Of a stretch of 47,665 nucleotides of DNA, positions 17,657 through 26,845 are shown piece by piece. Both the position numbers and the translations under genes were made by a program. Location of the stretch: NCBI GenBank assembly GCA_902514225.1, contig CABXPN010000006.1, positions 1 to 47,665 on the forward strand, given 5' to 3'. This DNA comes from an uncultured Bacteroidota bacterium (GTDB lineage: Bacteria; Bacteroidota; Bacteroidia; Flavobacteriales; BACL11). The number at the start of each line of letters is the position of its first letter. Within the stretch, counting starts at the first letter, position 1. The notes under the pieces are model-generated. The model saw only the letters and a list, made by a program, of their open reading frames with translations, was not told where the DNA came from and did not search any database.

Positions 17657-20230
17657 ATGAAAAAATTTGTTCCACATTTAATCGCTTTAGGAATATTTTT
17701 AGCAATTTCATCTATTTTCTTTTCTCCTATATTTGAAGGGAAAGTACTTTCATCACATGATGTTGATACCTGGAAAGGGATGAGTAAAGAAGTTCAAGAT
17801 TATAGAACAGAAACTGGAGAAGAATCACTTTGGACTAAACGTATGTTTTCGGGAATGCCGGCTTATCAAATTTCAACACAATCTAATGGAAATTTAATTC
17901 AGTATGTTGCTAAAGTTTTTCAATTAGGATTACCAAGTCCAATCAAATTTCTATTCATGTATTTGATTGGTTTTTACATTTTACTTTTAACTCTAAAGAT
18001 AGATTATAAACTAGCAATTGTAGGTGCAATAGGATTTGCTTTTTCTTCCTATTTTATTATAATTATTCAGGCAGGACATATGACAAAAGCTCATGCAATA
18101 GCTTATTTACCATTAATTATTGCATCTGTTCTCTATACATTTAGGAGTAAAAAATGGCTCTTAGGAGCTGTCTTTACCTCTTTATTTGTTGCTTTGCAAT
18201 TATATGCAAATCACTATCAGATTACTTATTATACTGTAATAATCTTATTTTTTATTGGGATTGTTCAGTTTGTAAAAGAGTTACAAGATAAAACTCTTCC
18301 AATTTTCTTTAAAAAAGTTGGAATCTTATTTGTTGCAGCACTTCTGGGTGGAGCTACAAATTATACACGTTTAGCAACTACTATGGAGTACGGACCTGAA
18401 ACACAAAGAGGAAAATCTGAACTTGTTACAGAAGATGGAAAAGAAAAGAATGATGGTTTAGGTTTGGAGTATGCAACTAGGTGGAGTTATGGAATAGCAG
18501 AAACCATGACTTTCTTAATTCCAAATTTTATGGGAGGTTCAACGGGTACTAGTGTGTTGGAGAATAAAGATTCTGAGACTTTAAGATATTTAAGAGGAAT
18601 CAGAAATAAGAAGAAACAACAAAAATTACAACAACAAACCATGACTTATTGGGGAGATCAACCAGGTACATCACCCACTTATGTTGGATCAATTATTATG
18701 TTTTTATTTATTTTGGGTGTTTTATATATAAAATCTCCATATAAATATTGGATATTGATTACAACTATTCTTTCTATAATGCTAGGATGGGGTAGTAATT
18801 TTATGGGACTTACAGAATTCTTCTTTAATTATGTTCCCGCCTATAATAAATTTAGGGCGGTTACCATGGCTATGATTATTGCAGAATTTGGAATTGCATT
18901 ACTTGCTATTTTAGCTTTAAATAAATTTTTGAATAATGAAGATAATAAGAGTGGAGATGTTAGAATTAACAAATATTTAGCATGGGTATTATTATTCTTC
19001 TTTACTGCAATCTTGGCAGTTGTTTTTAAAGATTCTATTTCAGTTTTAACTGTCCTCATCGTCGTGGCGCCTTTCTCGTACTTTTTTAATAGGCTTAGGA
19101 AAGAAACTTCATCTTCTATTTCTCTTTCAGAAGGATCAAAAGAAATAGTTTTAAAACATTCGTTTTATTTTATTGGAGGACTTACTTTATTGTTTGCTCT
19201 TGTGCCATCCATTTTTATCGATTTTCTTTCTTCAAATGATTATCTGAATGATAATGTTGACTTTACAAGTAGATTAGCTTCAGATAGAGAGTCTATTTTA
19301 AAATCAGACGCATGGAGGTCGTTTGTCTTTATTCTTCTATCTGCTGGTACTTTATGGATGTTTATTAAGGGAAAAATAAAAAAACAATATGTAGTAATTA
19401 TCTTGGGGGTTTTACTTTTGTCGGATTTATGGTCGGTAGATAAAAGATATTTAAACGAAACACATTTTGTAAAAGATAATAATACAACATTCCGACCAAC
19501 TTCTGCAGATAAGGAAATCTTAAATAAAAATACAAATCAATCTAGAGTATTTAATTATAATAATCCATTTAACGAGAGTAGAACTTCATATTTTCATAAT
19601 TCAATAGGAGGGTATCATGCTGCAAAACTCTTAAGATATCAAGAGTTGATAGATAATCATTTAACACAAAATAATACTTCAGTACTTTCAATGCTTAATT
19701 GTGGTTGGGTTATTACTCCTCAGGGAGAAGCGGTGGAGTCAAAATTAACGGGTATAAATCCTTTAGGAAATGCTTGGTTTGTTACAGAGGTAAAGATGGT
19801 TGAAAATGCAAATGAGGAGTTGGACGCTTTAAATGGTTTTGATCCATCAACTACAGTAATTGTAGATAAAAGGTTTTCTGATAAACTTACTTCTTTTACA
19901 AAAGATGAATCTTCTACTATAAAACTAGATATGAAATCGTACAAACCTAATCATCTTACTTATAATCTTACAAATATTAACTCTGACCAATTAGCTGTGT
20001 TTTCTGAGATTTATTATGACAAAGGTTGGAATGCGTATATAGATGGAGAAAAAGTTCCTTATTTCCGTTCTAATTATGTTTTAAGGTCTATGATTATCCC
20101 TAAGGGTACAACAAAAGTTGAATTTAAGTTTAATCCATCTTCTTATTCCACAGGAGAGAATGTTGCTTATGCAAGTTCTATTTTACTTTTATTGCTTTTA
20201 GGATTTGTATCTTACAAAGAATTAAAATAA
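17657..20230 (+). CDS. YfhO-family multi-pass membrane protein
   Basis: An 857-residue protein with a hydrophobic first ~600 residues predicted to form twelve or so membrane helices, an extracytoplasmic C-terminal region (about residues 610-830), and a final membrane helix. The early 'DVDTWKGMSKEVQDYR' and 'LWTKRMFSGMPAYQIS' segments, and the late 'YDKGWNAYIDGEKVPYFRSNYVLRSM', are typical of Bacteroidota YfhO proteins. In Firmicutes, YfhO is implicated in lipoteichoic acid glycosylation as a GT-C type transferase. Here it is followed 2 bases later by a GT4 glycosyltransferase and then a flippase, so transfer of lipid-linked sugars to a surface glycan is a fair inference. Confidence 0.85.
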   Translation: MKKFVPHLIALGIFLAISSIFFSPIFEGKVLSSHDVDTWKGMSKEVQDYRTETGEESLWTKRMFSGMPAYQISTQSNGNLIQYVAKVFQLGLPSPIKFLFMYLIGFYILLLTLKIDYKLAIVGAIGFAFSSYFIIIIQAGHMTKAHAIAYLPLIIASVLYTFRSKKWLLGAVFTSLFVALQLYANHYQITYYTVIILFFIGIVQFVKELQDKTLPIFFKKVGILFVAALLGGATNYTRLATTMEYGPETQRGKSELVTEDGKEKNDGLGLEYATRWSYGIAETMTFLIPNFMGGSTGTSVLENKDSETLRYLRGIRNKKKQQKLQQQTMTYWGDQPGTSPTYVGSIIMFLFILGVLYIKSPYKYWILITTILSIMLGWGSNFMGLTEFFFNYVPAYNKFRAVTMAMIIAEFGIALLAILALNKFLNNEDNKSGDVRINKYLAWVLLFFFTAILAVVFKDSISVLTVLIVVAPFSYFFNRLRKETSSSISLSEGSKEIVLKHSFYFIGGLTLLFALVPSIFIDFLSSNDYLNDNVDFTSRLASDRESILKSDAWRSFVFILLSAGTLWMFIKGKIKKQYVVIILGVLLLSDLWSVDKRYLNETHFVKDNNTTFRPTSADKEILNKNTNQSRVFNYNNPFNESRTSYFHNSIGGYHAAKLLRYQELIDNHLTQNNTSVLSMLNCGWVITPQGEAVESKLTGINPLGNAWFVTEVKMVENANEELDALNGFDPSTTVIVDKRFSDKLTSFTKDESSTIKLDMKSYKPNHLTYNLTNINSDQLAVFSEIYYDKGWNAYIDGEKVPYFRSNYVLRSMIIPKGTTKVEFKFNPSSYSTGENVAYASSILLLLLLGFVSYKELK

Positions 20231-20231
20231 T

Positions 20232-21503
20232 ATGAAGAAAGTATTAATCATTACTTACTACTGGCCTCCTGCTGGAGGTTCGGGTGTGCAGAGGTGGTTA
20301 AAGTTTTCAAAATATTTACCTGAAAATGGATGGAAGCCAATTATTTATACTCCTGATTCTCCTTCTTTTGATGTAAAGGATGAGGACTTGTTATCTGATA
20401 TTCATCCTGAAGTGGAGGTTTGGAAGTCTCCAATTTGGGAGCCTTATTCTTTAAAAGAAAAGATTTTTGGTAAGTCAGAAAGTTCGAATGCGGGTATTAT
20501 TCAGGATAAATCCTCTACTAAAAACCAAATTTTGAATTGGATAAGAGGAAATGTATTTATTCCTGATCCGAAAGTGTATTGGGTAAAACCATCAATAAAA
20601 TTTTTAAGTAAAAAAATACAAGAAGAAGAGATAACACATATTGTCTCTACAGGTCCTCCCCATTCCATGCATCTTATTGCTTTAGGATTAAAAAAGAGGT
20701 TACCGAATCTTAAATGGATTGCAGATTTTAGAGACCCTTGGTCGGAATTAGATTTGTTAGAAGATTTTAAATTGTCTAAAAAATCAAGAAAGAAATATCA
20801 GGAATTAGAGAGGTCAGTACTTGAAATTGCGGACACAACACTAACCGTAAGTGAAACTTGGGTTGAGTCTTTTAAAAGGCTGGGGTCTAGCAATGTACAG
20901 TTGATTAAAAATGGGTTTGATGAAGAGGATTTTGTAGAAGAGGAGAAGAAAAATGATAACTTTGTTATTGGTCATTTTGGATTATTAAATCACTTAAGAA
21001 ATCCAAAAAATCTATGGAAAGCTTTAAATGATATTTGTGAAGAGGATCCTGAATTTAAAGATAAATTAGAAATAAGACTTTCAGGAAATATTGATACGGA
21101 AGTCCTACAATCAATAACTCAGAATTTTCATCTAAAAAACAAGGTTGTACATCTAGAGTATTTGTCTCATAAGGAAGTTCTTAATCAGTATTACCAGTCA
21201 TCAGTTTTGCTGTTATTATTGTTTAATTCAAAGAGCGGAAAAGGAAATTACCCAGGTAAAATTTTCGAATATTTTGCTGCAAAACGATCAATATTATCTT
21301 TTGGTCCTGATGAAAGTGATATTAAGAATTTGATAGAAAAAACTAAATCTGGACTATACATTCCTTATAATAAAGTAAATATTAAAGATATTGTATATCA
21401 GTTATATACAGGAAACATCAAAACTATTAGTTCAGATGACTTATCTCAGTTTAAAAGAAGTGTTTTGACTAAGAAACTTGCGGATTTGTTAAATAAAATG
21501 TAA
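20232..21503 (+). CDS. Glycosyltransferase family 4-like protein
   Basis: A 423-residue protein starting 'KKVLIITYYWPPAGGSGVQRWLKF', the acceptor-domain loop of GT4-type transferases that act on large glycans. Middle 'WIADFRDPWSE', then the donor domain 'FVIGHFGLLNHLRNPKNLWKAL' and late 'GNYPGKIFEYFAAKRSILSFGPDESDI' complete the GT-B fold, with the E of 'IFEYFAA' at the usual nucleotide-sugar contact. It sits 2 bases after the YfhO gene and shares its last stop base with the start of the flippase gene (TAATG). It probably builds the surface polysaccharide exported by that flippase; the sugar is unknown. Confidence 0.86.
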   Translation: MKKVLIITYYWPPAGGSGVQRWLKFSKYLPENGWKPIIYTPDSPSFDVKDEDLLSDIHPEVEVWKSPIWEPYSLKEKIFGKSESSNAGIIQDKSSTKNQILNWIRGNVFIPDPKVYWVKPSIKFLSKKIQEEEITHIVSTGPPHSMHLIALGLKKRLPNLKWIADFRDPWSELDLLEDFKLSKKSRKKYQELERSVLEIADTTLTVSETWVESFKRLGSSNVQLIKNGFDEEDFVEEEKKNDNFVIGHFGLLNHLRNPKNLWKALNDICEEDPEFKDKLEIRLSGNIDTEVLQSITQNFHLKNKVVHLEYLSHKEVLNQYYQSSVLLLLLFNSKSGKGNYPGKIFEYFAAKRSILSFGPDESDIKNLIEKTKSGLYIPYNKVNIKDIVYQLYTGNIKTISSDDLSQFKRSVLTKKLADLLNKM

Positions 21504-23026
21504 TGGGAATAGTACAAAAACAGAGTTTAAAAAATTCAATCTATTTTTACATAGGTTTAATGTTTGGTGCTTTTTCAACAATTATATTATATCCTAACGC
21601 TTTTAATTCTCATCCAGAGCATTTAGGTTTGTTACAGATTATTGTTGCATATTCTACTATAATTTCAGTTTTCTCTTTTTTAGGAACTCCTAAAACACTT
21701 ATTCGTTTTTTTCCGAAAGCAGAAAATAAACATCAACTTATTACTTTATCTTTTCTAATTCCTGTAATTGGTTTTTTATTGGTTTTGTTTCTTTATTCTT
21801 TGTTTAAAGAAAGCTTTTTAGAGTTTTTAAAACCAGATACTACAGATTTAGATGAACTGAAAACCTATACTTTATTGAAATTAAATTTTCATTTGGTGTT
21901 TTTTATGGTTTCCTTTCTTTCTTTCTTTGAGGTTCTTTCCTCTCTTTCACGTTCTCTTTTAAATGCTACTATTCCTATTTTCTTAAGAGAAGTTTTTCTG
22001 AAAGGAATGAGTATTTCATTGTTGTTTTTACATTGGTATAATTATATTAATTTTCAAACTTTTCTGCATTTATATATTTCTTTGTATTTGGGAATGATTA
22101 TAATTTTATCAATTACTATTTTCAGCAAATTCAGTTATAACATTACTGTTAAGTTTGATAAGATAGAAAGTAAAAAATTACTCTTATTCGGATTGTATGT
22201 GTTAGTTGGGGGATTTTCTGCAATGTTGGTTTCTAAGTTAGATATGATAATGATTGGAAAGTTAATTGGTTATAAGGAAGTTGCTTTTTATACGGTAGCC
22301 TTTTTTATTGGAAATGTAATTCGAGTTCCTGGAAGGGCTATTGGTTCTATTGCTGCCCCTTTACTTGCTAAAGCATGGGAAAGAAATGATATAAATGAGA
22401 TTAAGGATATTTATGTTAAATCCTCTATTAACCAATTCTTATTTGGAGGACTTATTTTTTTAGGAGTATGGTTAAATATTGATGATGGATTGAGTTTACT
22501 ACCAGAAAAATTTCAGGGAGGCACTTTAGTAGTGTTATTTATTGCGCTCTCCCAATTATTTAATATTATTACAGGAGTAAATGGAATTATAATAATTAAC
22601 TCCAAATACTATAAATTTGATTTATATTTTAACTTGATATTACTTTGTATTACTTTGTATGCAAATTGGATCTTTATTCGTGAAAGTAGTCCTTTATCAG
22701 AATATCATATTGTTGGCATAAATGGAGCTGCTTTTGCTACTGCTCTTTCAGTTATTATATTCAATACAATTAAATTAATATTCCTTTATATTAAAATGGG
22801 AATACAACCATTTACTTTTAGTACTATTAAAGCTATTGTGTTAATGATTGTTGTGTATTTATTAATTAACAATATTACTTTTCCCAATGATGTGTTTTAT
22901 AGTTTGCTTTTACGATTTACTATGTTGTTTTCTCTCTATATCCCATTAATGATATTATTTAATATTTCTGAAGAAGTCAATAAGATCTTAAGTGCAACTT
23001 GGAATAAGTATTTTAAAAAGAATTAA
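21503..23026 (+). CDS. Polysaccharide flippase, Wzx-like (MATE/MVF superfamily)
   Basis: A 507-residue, very hydrophobic protein with about 12-14 predicted membrane helices and no soluble domain. The conserved segment 'LVGGFSAMLVSKLDMIMIGKLIGYKEVAFYTVAFFIGNVIRVPGRAIG' fits the oligosaccharide flippase family, which moves undecaprenyl-linked oligosaccharide to the periplasmic face. Translation is coupled to the GT4 gene (TAATG). It is the last gene of the plus-strand arm and faces the minus-strand glycan genes. No Wzy polymerase or chain-length regulator is seen in the window. Confidence 0.88.
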   Translation: MGIVQKQSLKNSIYFYIGLMFGAFSTIILYPNAFNSHPEHLGLLQIIVAYSTIISVFSFLGTPKTLIRFFPKAENKHQLITLSFLIPVIGFLLVLFLYSLFKESFLEFLKPDTTDLDELKTYTLLKLNFHLVFFMVSFLSFFEVLSSLSRSLLNATIPIFLREVFLKGMSISLLFLHWYNYINFQTFLHLYISLYLGMIIILSITIFSKFSYNITVKFDKIESKKLLLFGLYVLVGGFSAMLVSKLDMIMIGKLIGYKEVAFYTVAFFIGNVIRVPGRAIGSIAAPLLAKAWERNDINEIKDIYVKSSINQFLFGGLIFLGVWLNIDDGLSLLPEKFQGGTLVVLFIALSQLFNIITGVNGIIIINSKYYKFDLYFNLILLCITLYANWIFIRESSPLSEYHIVGINGAAFATALSVIIFNTIKLIFLYIKMGIQPFTFSTIKAIVLMIVVYLLINNITFPNDVFYSLLLRFTMLFSLYIPLMILFNISEEVNKILSATWNKYFKKN

Positions 23027-23076
23027 TTCACTTCGTTATTTGCTTTCTCGTATAGTATAGAAATCTATTTTGGTGA

Positions 23077-23970
23077 TTATTTCTTTTTAAAGATCACACT
23101 AACTAAACCAATAATCACCCATCTATTTTTTAAGTATCGGAATTTATTATTTAAAATCAGATTTATTAAACATCCAAGAGTTTGCTTTAATAGTTTTGCA
23201 AATACTATAAGAAATCCGATAATTTTCGCTTCATTTATTGTTCGTTTTGCAAATTGCATACCACTTAATGATATACGATTTTTTAGATATTCTTTAGTAA
23301 GTTTAGACTTAGATTCAAAATGAGTTATTGACATCTTTTGAAGATTATATAATTTACCCATACCTTGAGTCTTATAGATTCTATAAAAGAATTCTGATTC
23401 TTCACCAAGACCAAGTTGATTTCCTTTCATTCCTAGTGTTACATCAAATCTTCCTACCTTATCAAAAATAGACCTATGAATGCACATATTTCCTCCAGAG
23501 AAACCTTCTCTTGCCGTTAATGGACCTAAAAAGCCATTTGTTTGCTTAAATTGTCTGATAAAATAATTTTGGTCAATCCATTTTGGACAATTTATTTCAA
23601 ATCTTGGAAATATTGGTCCCCCAAAAACATCTGCTTTAATCTCTTCTATTGCTTTTAATAATGAGCTTGTCCAATTCTCATTAATAGTAGCGTCATCATC
23701 AACAAAAGCAATGTATTCTCCTTTTGCAATACTAATTCCTTTATTTCTAGCATAGCTTAAACCTTGTTTTTTTTCCAAGAAATAAACTATAGGAATAGTT
23801 GACTCATAACTTTCAATAAATATTTTTGTATCATCTTTACTATTATTATCAATAATTATGATCTCTATTTTTTTATCTTTAATATTCTCTACTTGATATA
23901 TTATAGAGTCTAAACATAACTGCAGGAAATTCTTACGATTATATGTGCAAATAAGAATACTTAAAACCAT
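23077..23970 (-). CDS. Glycosyltransferase family 2
   Basis: A 297-residue GT-A protein: 'LSILICTYNRKNFLQLCLDSI', nucleotide contact 'IIIDNNSKDDT', 'GLSYARNKGISIAKGEYIAFVDDDATI' with the metal-binding DDD, and a late 'EFFYRIYKTQGMGKLYN' acceptor region. A hydrophobic stretch near residues 250-275 may be a membrane-associated helix. Inverting sugar transfer to a surface glycan is the expected role. Its start overlaps the preceding sulfotransferase-like gene by 10 bases; it is the last gene of the minus-strand glycan cluster. Confidence 0.88.
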   Translation of the reverse strand: MVLSILICTYNRKNFLQLCLDSIIYQVENIKDKKIEIIIIDNNSKDDTKIFIESYESTIPIVYFLEKKQGLSYARNKGISIAKGEYIAFVDDDATINENWTSSLLKAIEEIKADVFGGPIFPRFEINCPKWIDQNYFIRQFKQTNGFLGPLTAREGFSGGNMCIHRSIFDKVGRFDVTLGMKGNQLGLGEESEFFYRIYKTQGMGKLYNLQKMSITHFESKSKLTKEYLKNRISLSGMQFAKRTINEAKIIGFLIVFAKLLKQTLGCLINLILNNKFRYLKNRWVIIGLVSVIFKKK

Positions 23971-24641
23971 CTTCGTTTTAGTTTTTCAAAAAAACTTTCG
24001 ACTTTAATTTGATTGAATTTGTAATCACTAATTATATCTCTTCTAAATTGATATCCAATAAAATCAAGAATTTCAGTTTTTCCATTCTCTGTATTAAACT
24101 CCCCAATTGTCCACATTTTTACCTGTTTTGGAAATTCCTTTTGAAGATTTTTTGTAGATTTATCATATTCTTCCCAATATAACTCTAATGCTTTCTTTTT
24201 ATCACTTTCGTTATATTTAGGGTAACATGGATCCCATTTATTATCTTTTTTCCAATCTTTTCCATTATGATTGTACCAATGATTTCTTCCTTTAGTCTTA
24301 TTTAAATAGCTGTTTACAACATCTTCTTTATCTCTAACTAATCCAATAATTTTTACATTTGGGTATTTGTGTATTATTAGTTTGATATAAGGTAAATAGT
24401 ACATTCCTGTATCTCCATAAAAGTATTCGTTTGAATTAAAGGTTAGTAAATAATTAAGCCAATTGAATAATTTATCTGTATCATTTTCCCATTTTATAAG
24501 TGTTCTACTTTCCGTTTCTTCAATTTTTCCTTCATGTAATACTCTCATTTTTTGTTGATGTGAAAGAAATTGTGATAGAGAAACACTTCCACTTCTTCCG
24601 GTTCCAATAGAGATAATTAATTGTTTTTCTTTTTTATTCAT
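23961..24641 (-). CDS. Sulfotransferase-like protein
   Basis: A 226-residue protein with an N-terminal P-loop-like PAPS motif 'IISIGTGRSGSVSLSQFL' (5'-phosphosulfate loop) and, near residue 100, 'KIIGLVRDKEDVVNSYLN', which corresponds to the 3'-phosphate-binding strand-helix with Arg and Ser. This is the core of the sulfotransferase superfamily, although the chain is short and the middle (with 'NHWYNHNGKDWKKDNKWDPCYPKY') is divergent. It would move sulfate from PAPS to a hydroxyl of a glycan or small molecule. It lies between another sulfotransferase gene (10-base gap) and a GT2 gene (10-base overlap). No known subfamily was recognised. Confidence 0.72.
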   Translation of the reverse strand: MNKKEKQLIISIGTGRSGSVSLSQFLSHQQKMRVLHEGKIEETESRTLIKWENDTDKLFNWLNYLLTFNSNEYFYGDTGMYYLPYIKLIIHKYPNVKIIGLVRDKEDVVNSYLNKTKGRNHWYNHNGKDWKKDNKWDPCYPKYNESDKKKALELYWEEYDKSTKNLQKEFPKQVKMWTIGEFNTENGKTEILDFIGYQFRRDIISDYKFNQIKVESFFEKLKRRWF

Positions 24642-24651
24642 TATTTATAAT

Positions 24652-25404
24652 TTAAAAGAAGCTATATCCAAATTTATTTATACTCATTTCAAAAGCTTTC
24701 TCTGTTTTTTTTATATTAAATTTATAGAATATATTTTGTTTATTTTTTTTCCATAAAGATAAGTATTTATCATTTACCCCTTTTTTGATAGTATTATTTG
24801 ATAGGAAAATTGGAGTATTAAGGAAATTTCCAATGGTTTTTAAAGTTTCTTTTGGATGATTTATTAAGTCTTCATAATTTATATCTAAATTGTTCTTGAG
24901 GGTTTTCTTATCTTCTAAGTATTGATTATGACAAACTAGCCAATGCTTAATTAATGAATAATGAGATGTTTTTGACCATTTTTTAGTTGCTAATGAGGTA
25001 GCAATTGGATGCCTATAAATTGTGATGAAATAACTGTCAGGAAAAATGGCTTGTAAAAAAAGAGTCCTAACTAAATTTGGAGGGGATTTCTCAATTAGAT
25101 ATTCTTTACTTAAATCCCAATACTTACTCCATTCTGTAAAAAGTTTGCTTTTATTTTCATTTGTAACTAATTCAGATTTATCATTTAAAAAGGAGTTTTT
25201 GTTAAACCCAAATTTTCCTGGTCCTCCATACTTTATTGCAGCATTAAATACACTTTGAAGATGTTGTCCTTCATCTTCCATGGCATTGGTGTTTTCTAGA
25301 CCACTAATATTTTCTTGTTCTTTTAGAATTTTATACAAAAGAGAGGTTCCGCTTCTGTGTAATCCACAAATAAAAATAAATTTATGTTTTTGAATTTTAA
25401 CCAT
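24652..25404 (-). CDS. Sulfotransferase family protein
   Basis: A 250-residue protein with a clear PAPS 5'-phosphosulfate loop 'FICGLHRSGTSLLYKIL' (about residues 10-26) and the 3'-phosphate motif 'YFITIYRHPIATSLATKKWSK' near residue 130. Between them 'KYLIEKSPPNLVRTLFLQAIFP' provides the usual 'EKsP' acceptor-site segment. It matches the 'sulfotransfer_3'-like proteins often found in polysaccharide clusters. Probable role: sulfation of a surface glycan. It overlaps the asparagine-synthase-like gene by 8 bases, so translation is coupled. Together with the next gene it makes a sulfotransferase pair. Confidence 0.85.
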   Translation of the reverse strand: MVKIQKHKFIFICGLHRSGTSLLYKILKEQENISGLENTNAMEDEGQHLQSVFNAAIKYGGPGKFGFNKNSFLNDKSELVTNENKSKLFTEWSKYWDLSKEYLIEKSPPNLVRTLFLQAIFPDSYFITIYRHPIATSLATKKWSKTSHYSLIKHWLVCHNQYLEDKKTLKNNLDINYEDLINHPKETLKTIGNFLNTPIFLSNNTIKKGVNDKYLSLWKKNKQNIFYKFNIKKTEKAFEMSINKFGYSFF

Positions 25405-26845
25405 TACTTTTTAATCTAATTAGCAAAAATTTATAAATTTTATAAATCTTAATTTTTTTAAATACTCGAATTAATTTTTCTTTTAATGAAGGGTTATATG
25501 GAAAATCATTAAGCTCCGGCCACATTTTGTTTATCAGATATTTATAAAATTCTGGATTTTTTGAATCTCTTTTTTGTTTTTTTACTGACAACATTAGATC
25601 TAATACTTTAGTGCAGTTAAATATAGATATAATTTTAGTATAGTGATGAGCATAATGCATATTTTGTCCTGCAAAACTTGTAATATCTTGTTCCCAATGC
25701 ACTATGTCAAGAATATTATAATTAAAATCAGAAATTATTTTTTTGTTTTTAGTTAGCCAATTTTGATAATAATTAATTAAGTAAGTATTGTCAGGAAAAT
25801 GAATAGATCTTACAATATGTTTTCCATTTTCTATATATATATCTTCAAGATAATTTTTTGCAACTTCACTACCTCCTCCTGTCATAAGAATATTTGCTTT
25901 TTTATGTTTTGGGAAACTTTCAAAGTATTGTAAAAATAATTTTAATCTTGGTGAATCATAAGTAGTTAATATTTCTTCTATTTCTTTTTCAGGAAGTTTG
26001 TCAATTAAAGGTTTTAGTATATATTTAAGGTTTAATTTACTTGTAATTTGTTTAGGAATTTTGTAATCAATATAGTTTTCGTCCTTATTTGGAAATTTAA
26101 AAGTATAATAAGTGATATCTTTTGCAATTTTTTTTGTTGCAGCCATTGATAATCTGCTATCAAAACCTGCGGTGATTGATGTAAATATTGTATGACGTCT
26201 ATTAATAATCAGAAGAAAATTATTAAAGATCTTAATTAAATCGTTACTTATTTTTTCTTCAGAAAGTTCATTTCTTTTTTTTCTCGGAAAGGTTCTTTGA
26301 CAAATCATGGTTATTATATTCAATCTGTGATTTGCTACAAGTTGTTGTATATTAATGTATTGAGTTTCGTTTCCTGCTTTTATTTTATTTTTATTAAAAA
26401 AATCTGATTGGTAAAATTTTAATTTATCAGGATTTGTGTCTTTTTCAAAATTAAAAAAAGTAGTCATTATTTTAGGGTCAGATCCAATTATTTTAGAATC
26501 ATTACTTTCTCCATAAAATATTTTAAAACTAGTGCAAGCATCATTATATACTTGAAAAGTTTCCCCTTCTATGAAAATTACAAAATGTCCACACCATAAA
26601 TCAATTTCATCCAATAAATCCCCTTCATTAAGGGTAATCAAGTTTTCAATTAATTCCTGTTCTGATAAGTTGTTATAGCAATGAAAAACATATCCTAAAA
26701 GAGTAATTTGTTTATCGTTTTTTTTGGTAGTATAATGTTCAATGTCATTACCAAAATATAGAGAAAACTCTTTAATACGAATTTCAGTAGTATTGTTTTG
26801 TGAAGGAATTGCTTTATTTGTTAGTAGGTATTGGTTTCTAAACAT
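25397..26845 (-). CDS. Asparagine-synthase-like protein lacking the glutaminase cysteine
   Basis: A 482-residue protein. Residues ~215-300 contain the PP-loop ATP pyrophosphatase motif 'SITAGFDSRLSMAA' (residues 223-236) of the asparagine synthase superfamily. Residues ~50-125 ('GDLLDEIDLWCGHFVIFIEGETFQVYND') resemble the glutamine amidotransferase fold, but the protein begins Met-Phe, so the N-terminal Cys2 nucleophile is absent and glutamine hydrolysis is not expected. Relatives in polysaccharide clusters are thought to amidate or otherwise modify sugar acids, but no such reaction can be assigned here. It overlaps galE by 8 bases and the sulfotransferase gene by 8. It is very AT-rich and Lys/Ile/Asn-rich like the rest of the cluster. 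Confidence 0.78.
   Translation of the reverse strand: MFRNQYLLTNKAIPSQNNTTEIRIKEFSLYFGNDIEHYTTKKNDKQITLLGYVFHCYNNLSEQELIENLITLNEGDLLDEIDLWCGHFVIFIEGETFQVYNDACTSFKIFYGESNDSKIIGSDPKIMTTFFNFEKDTNPDKLKFYQSDFFNKNKIKAGNETQYINIQQLVANHRLNIITMICQRTFPRKKRNELSEEKISNDLIKIFNNFLLIINRRHTIFTSITAGFDSRLSMAATKKIAKDITYYTFKFPNKDENYIDYKIPKQITSKLNLKYILKPLIDKLPEKEIEEILTTYDSPRLKLFLQYFESFPKHKKANILMTGGGSEVAKNYLEDIYIENGKHIVRSIHFPDNTYLINYYQNWLTKNKKIISDFNYNILDIVHWEQDITSFAGQNMHYAHHYTKIISIFNCTKVLDLMLSVKKQKRDSKNPEFYKYLINKMWPELNDFPYNPSLKEKLIRVFKKIKIYKIYKFLLIRLKSNG

Noticed and set aside
23072..23119. Inverted repeat GGTGATTATT/AATAATCACC at the convergent junction of the flippase and GT2 genes
   Set aside because: The 10-bp arms are perfect but separated by 28 bases, lie mostly within the GT2 coding sequence and lack a T-tract, so a terminator cannot be claimed.
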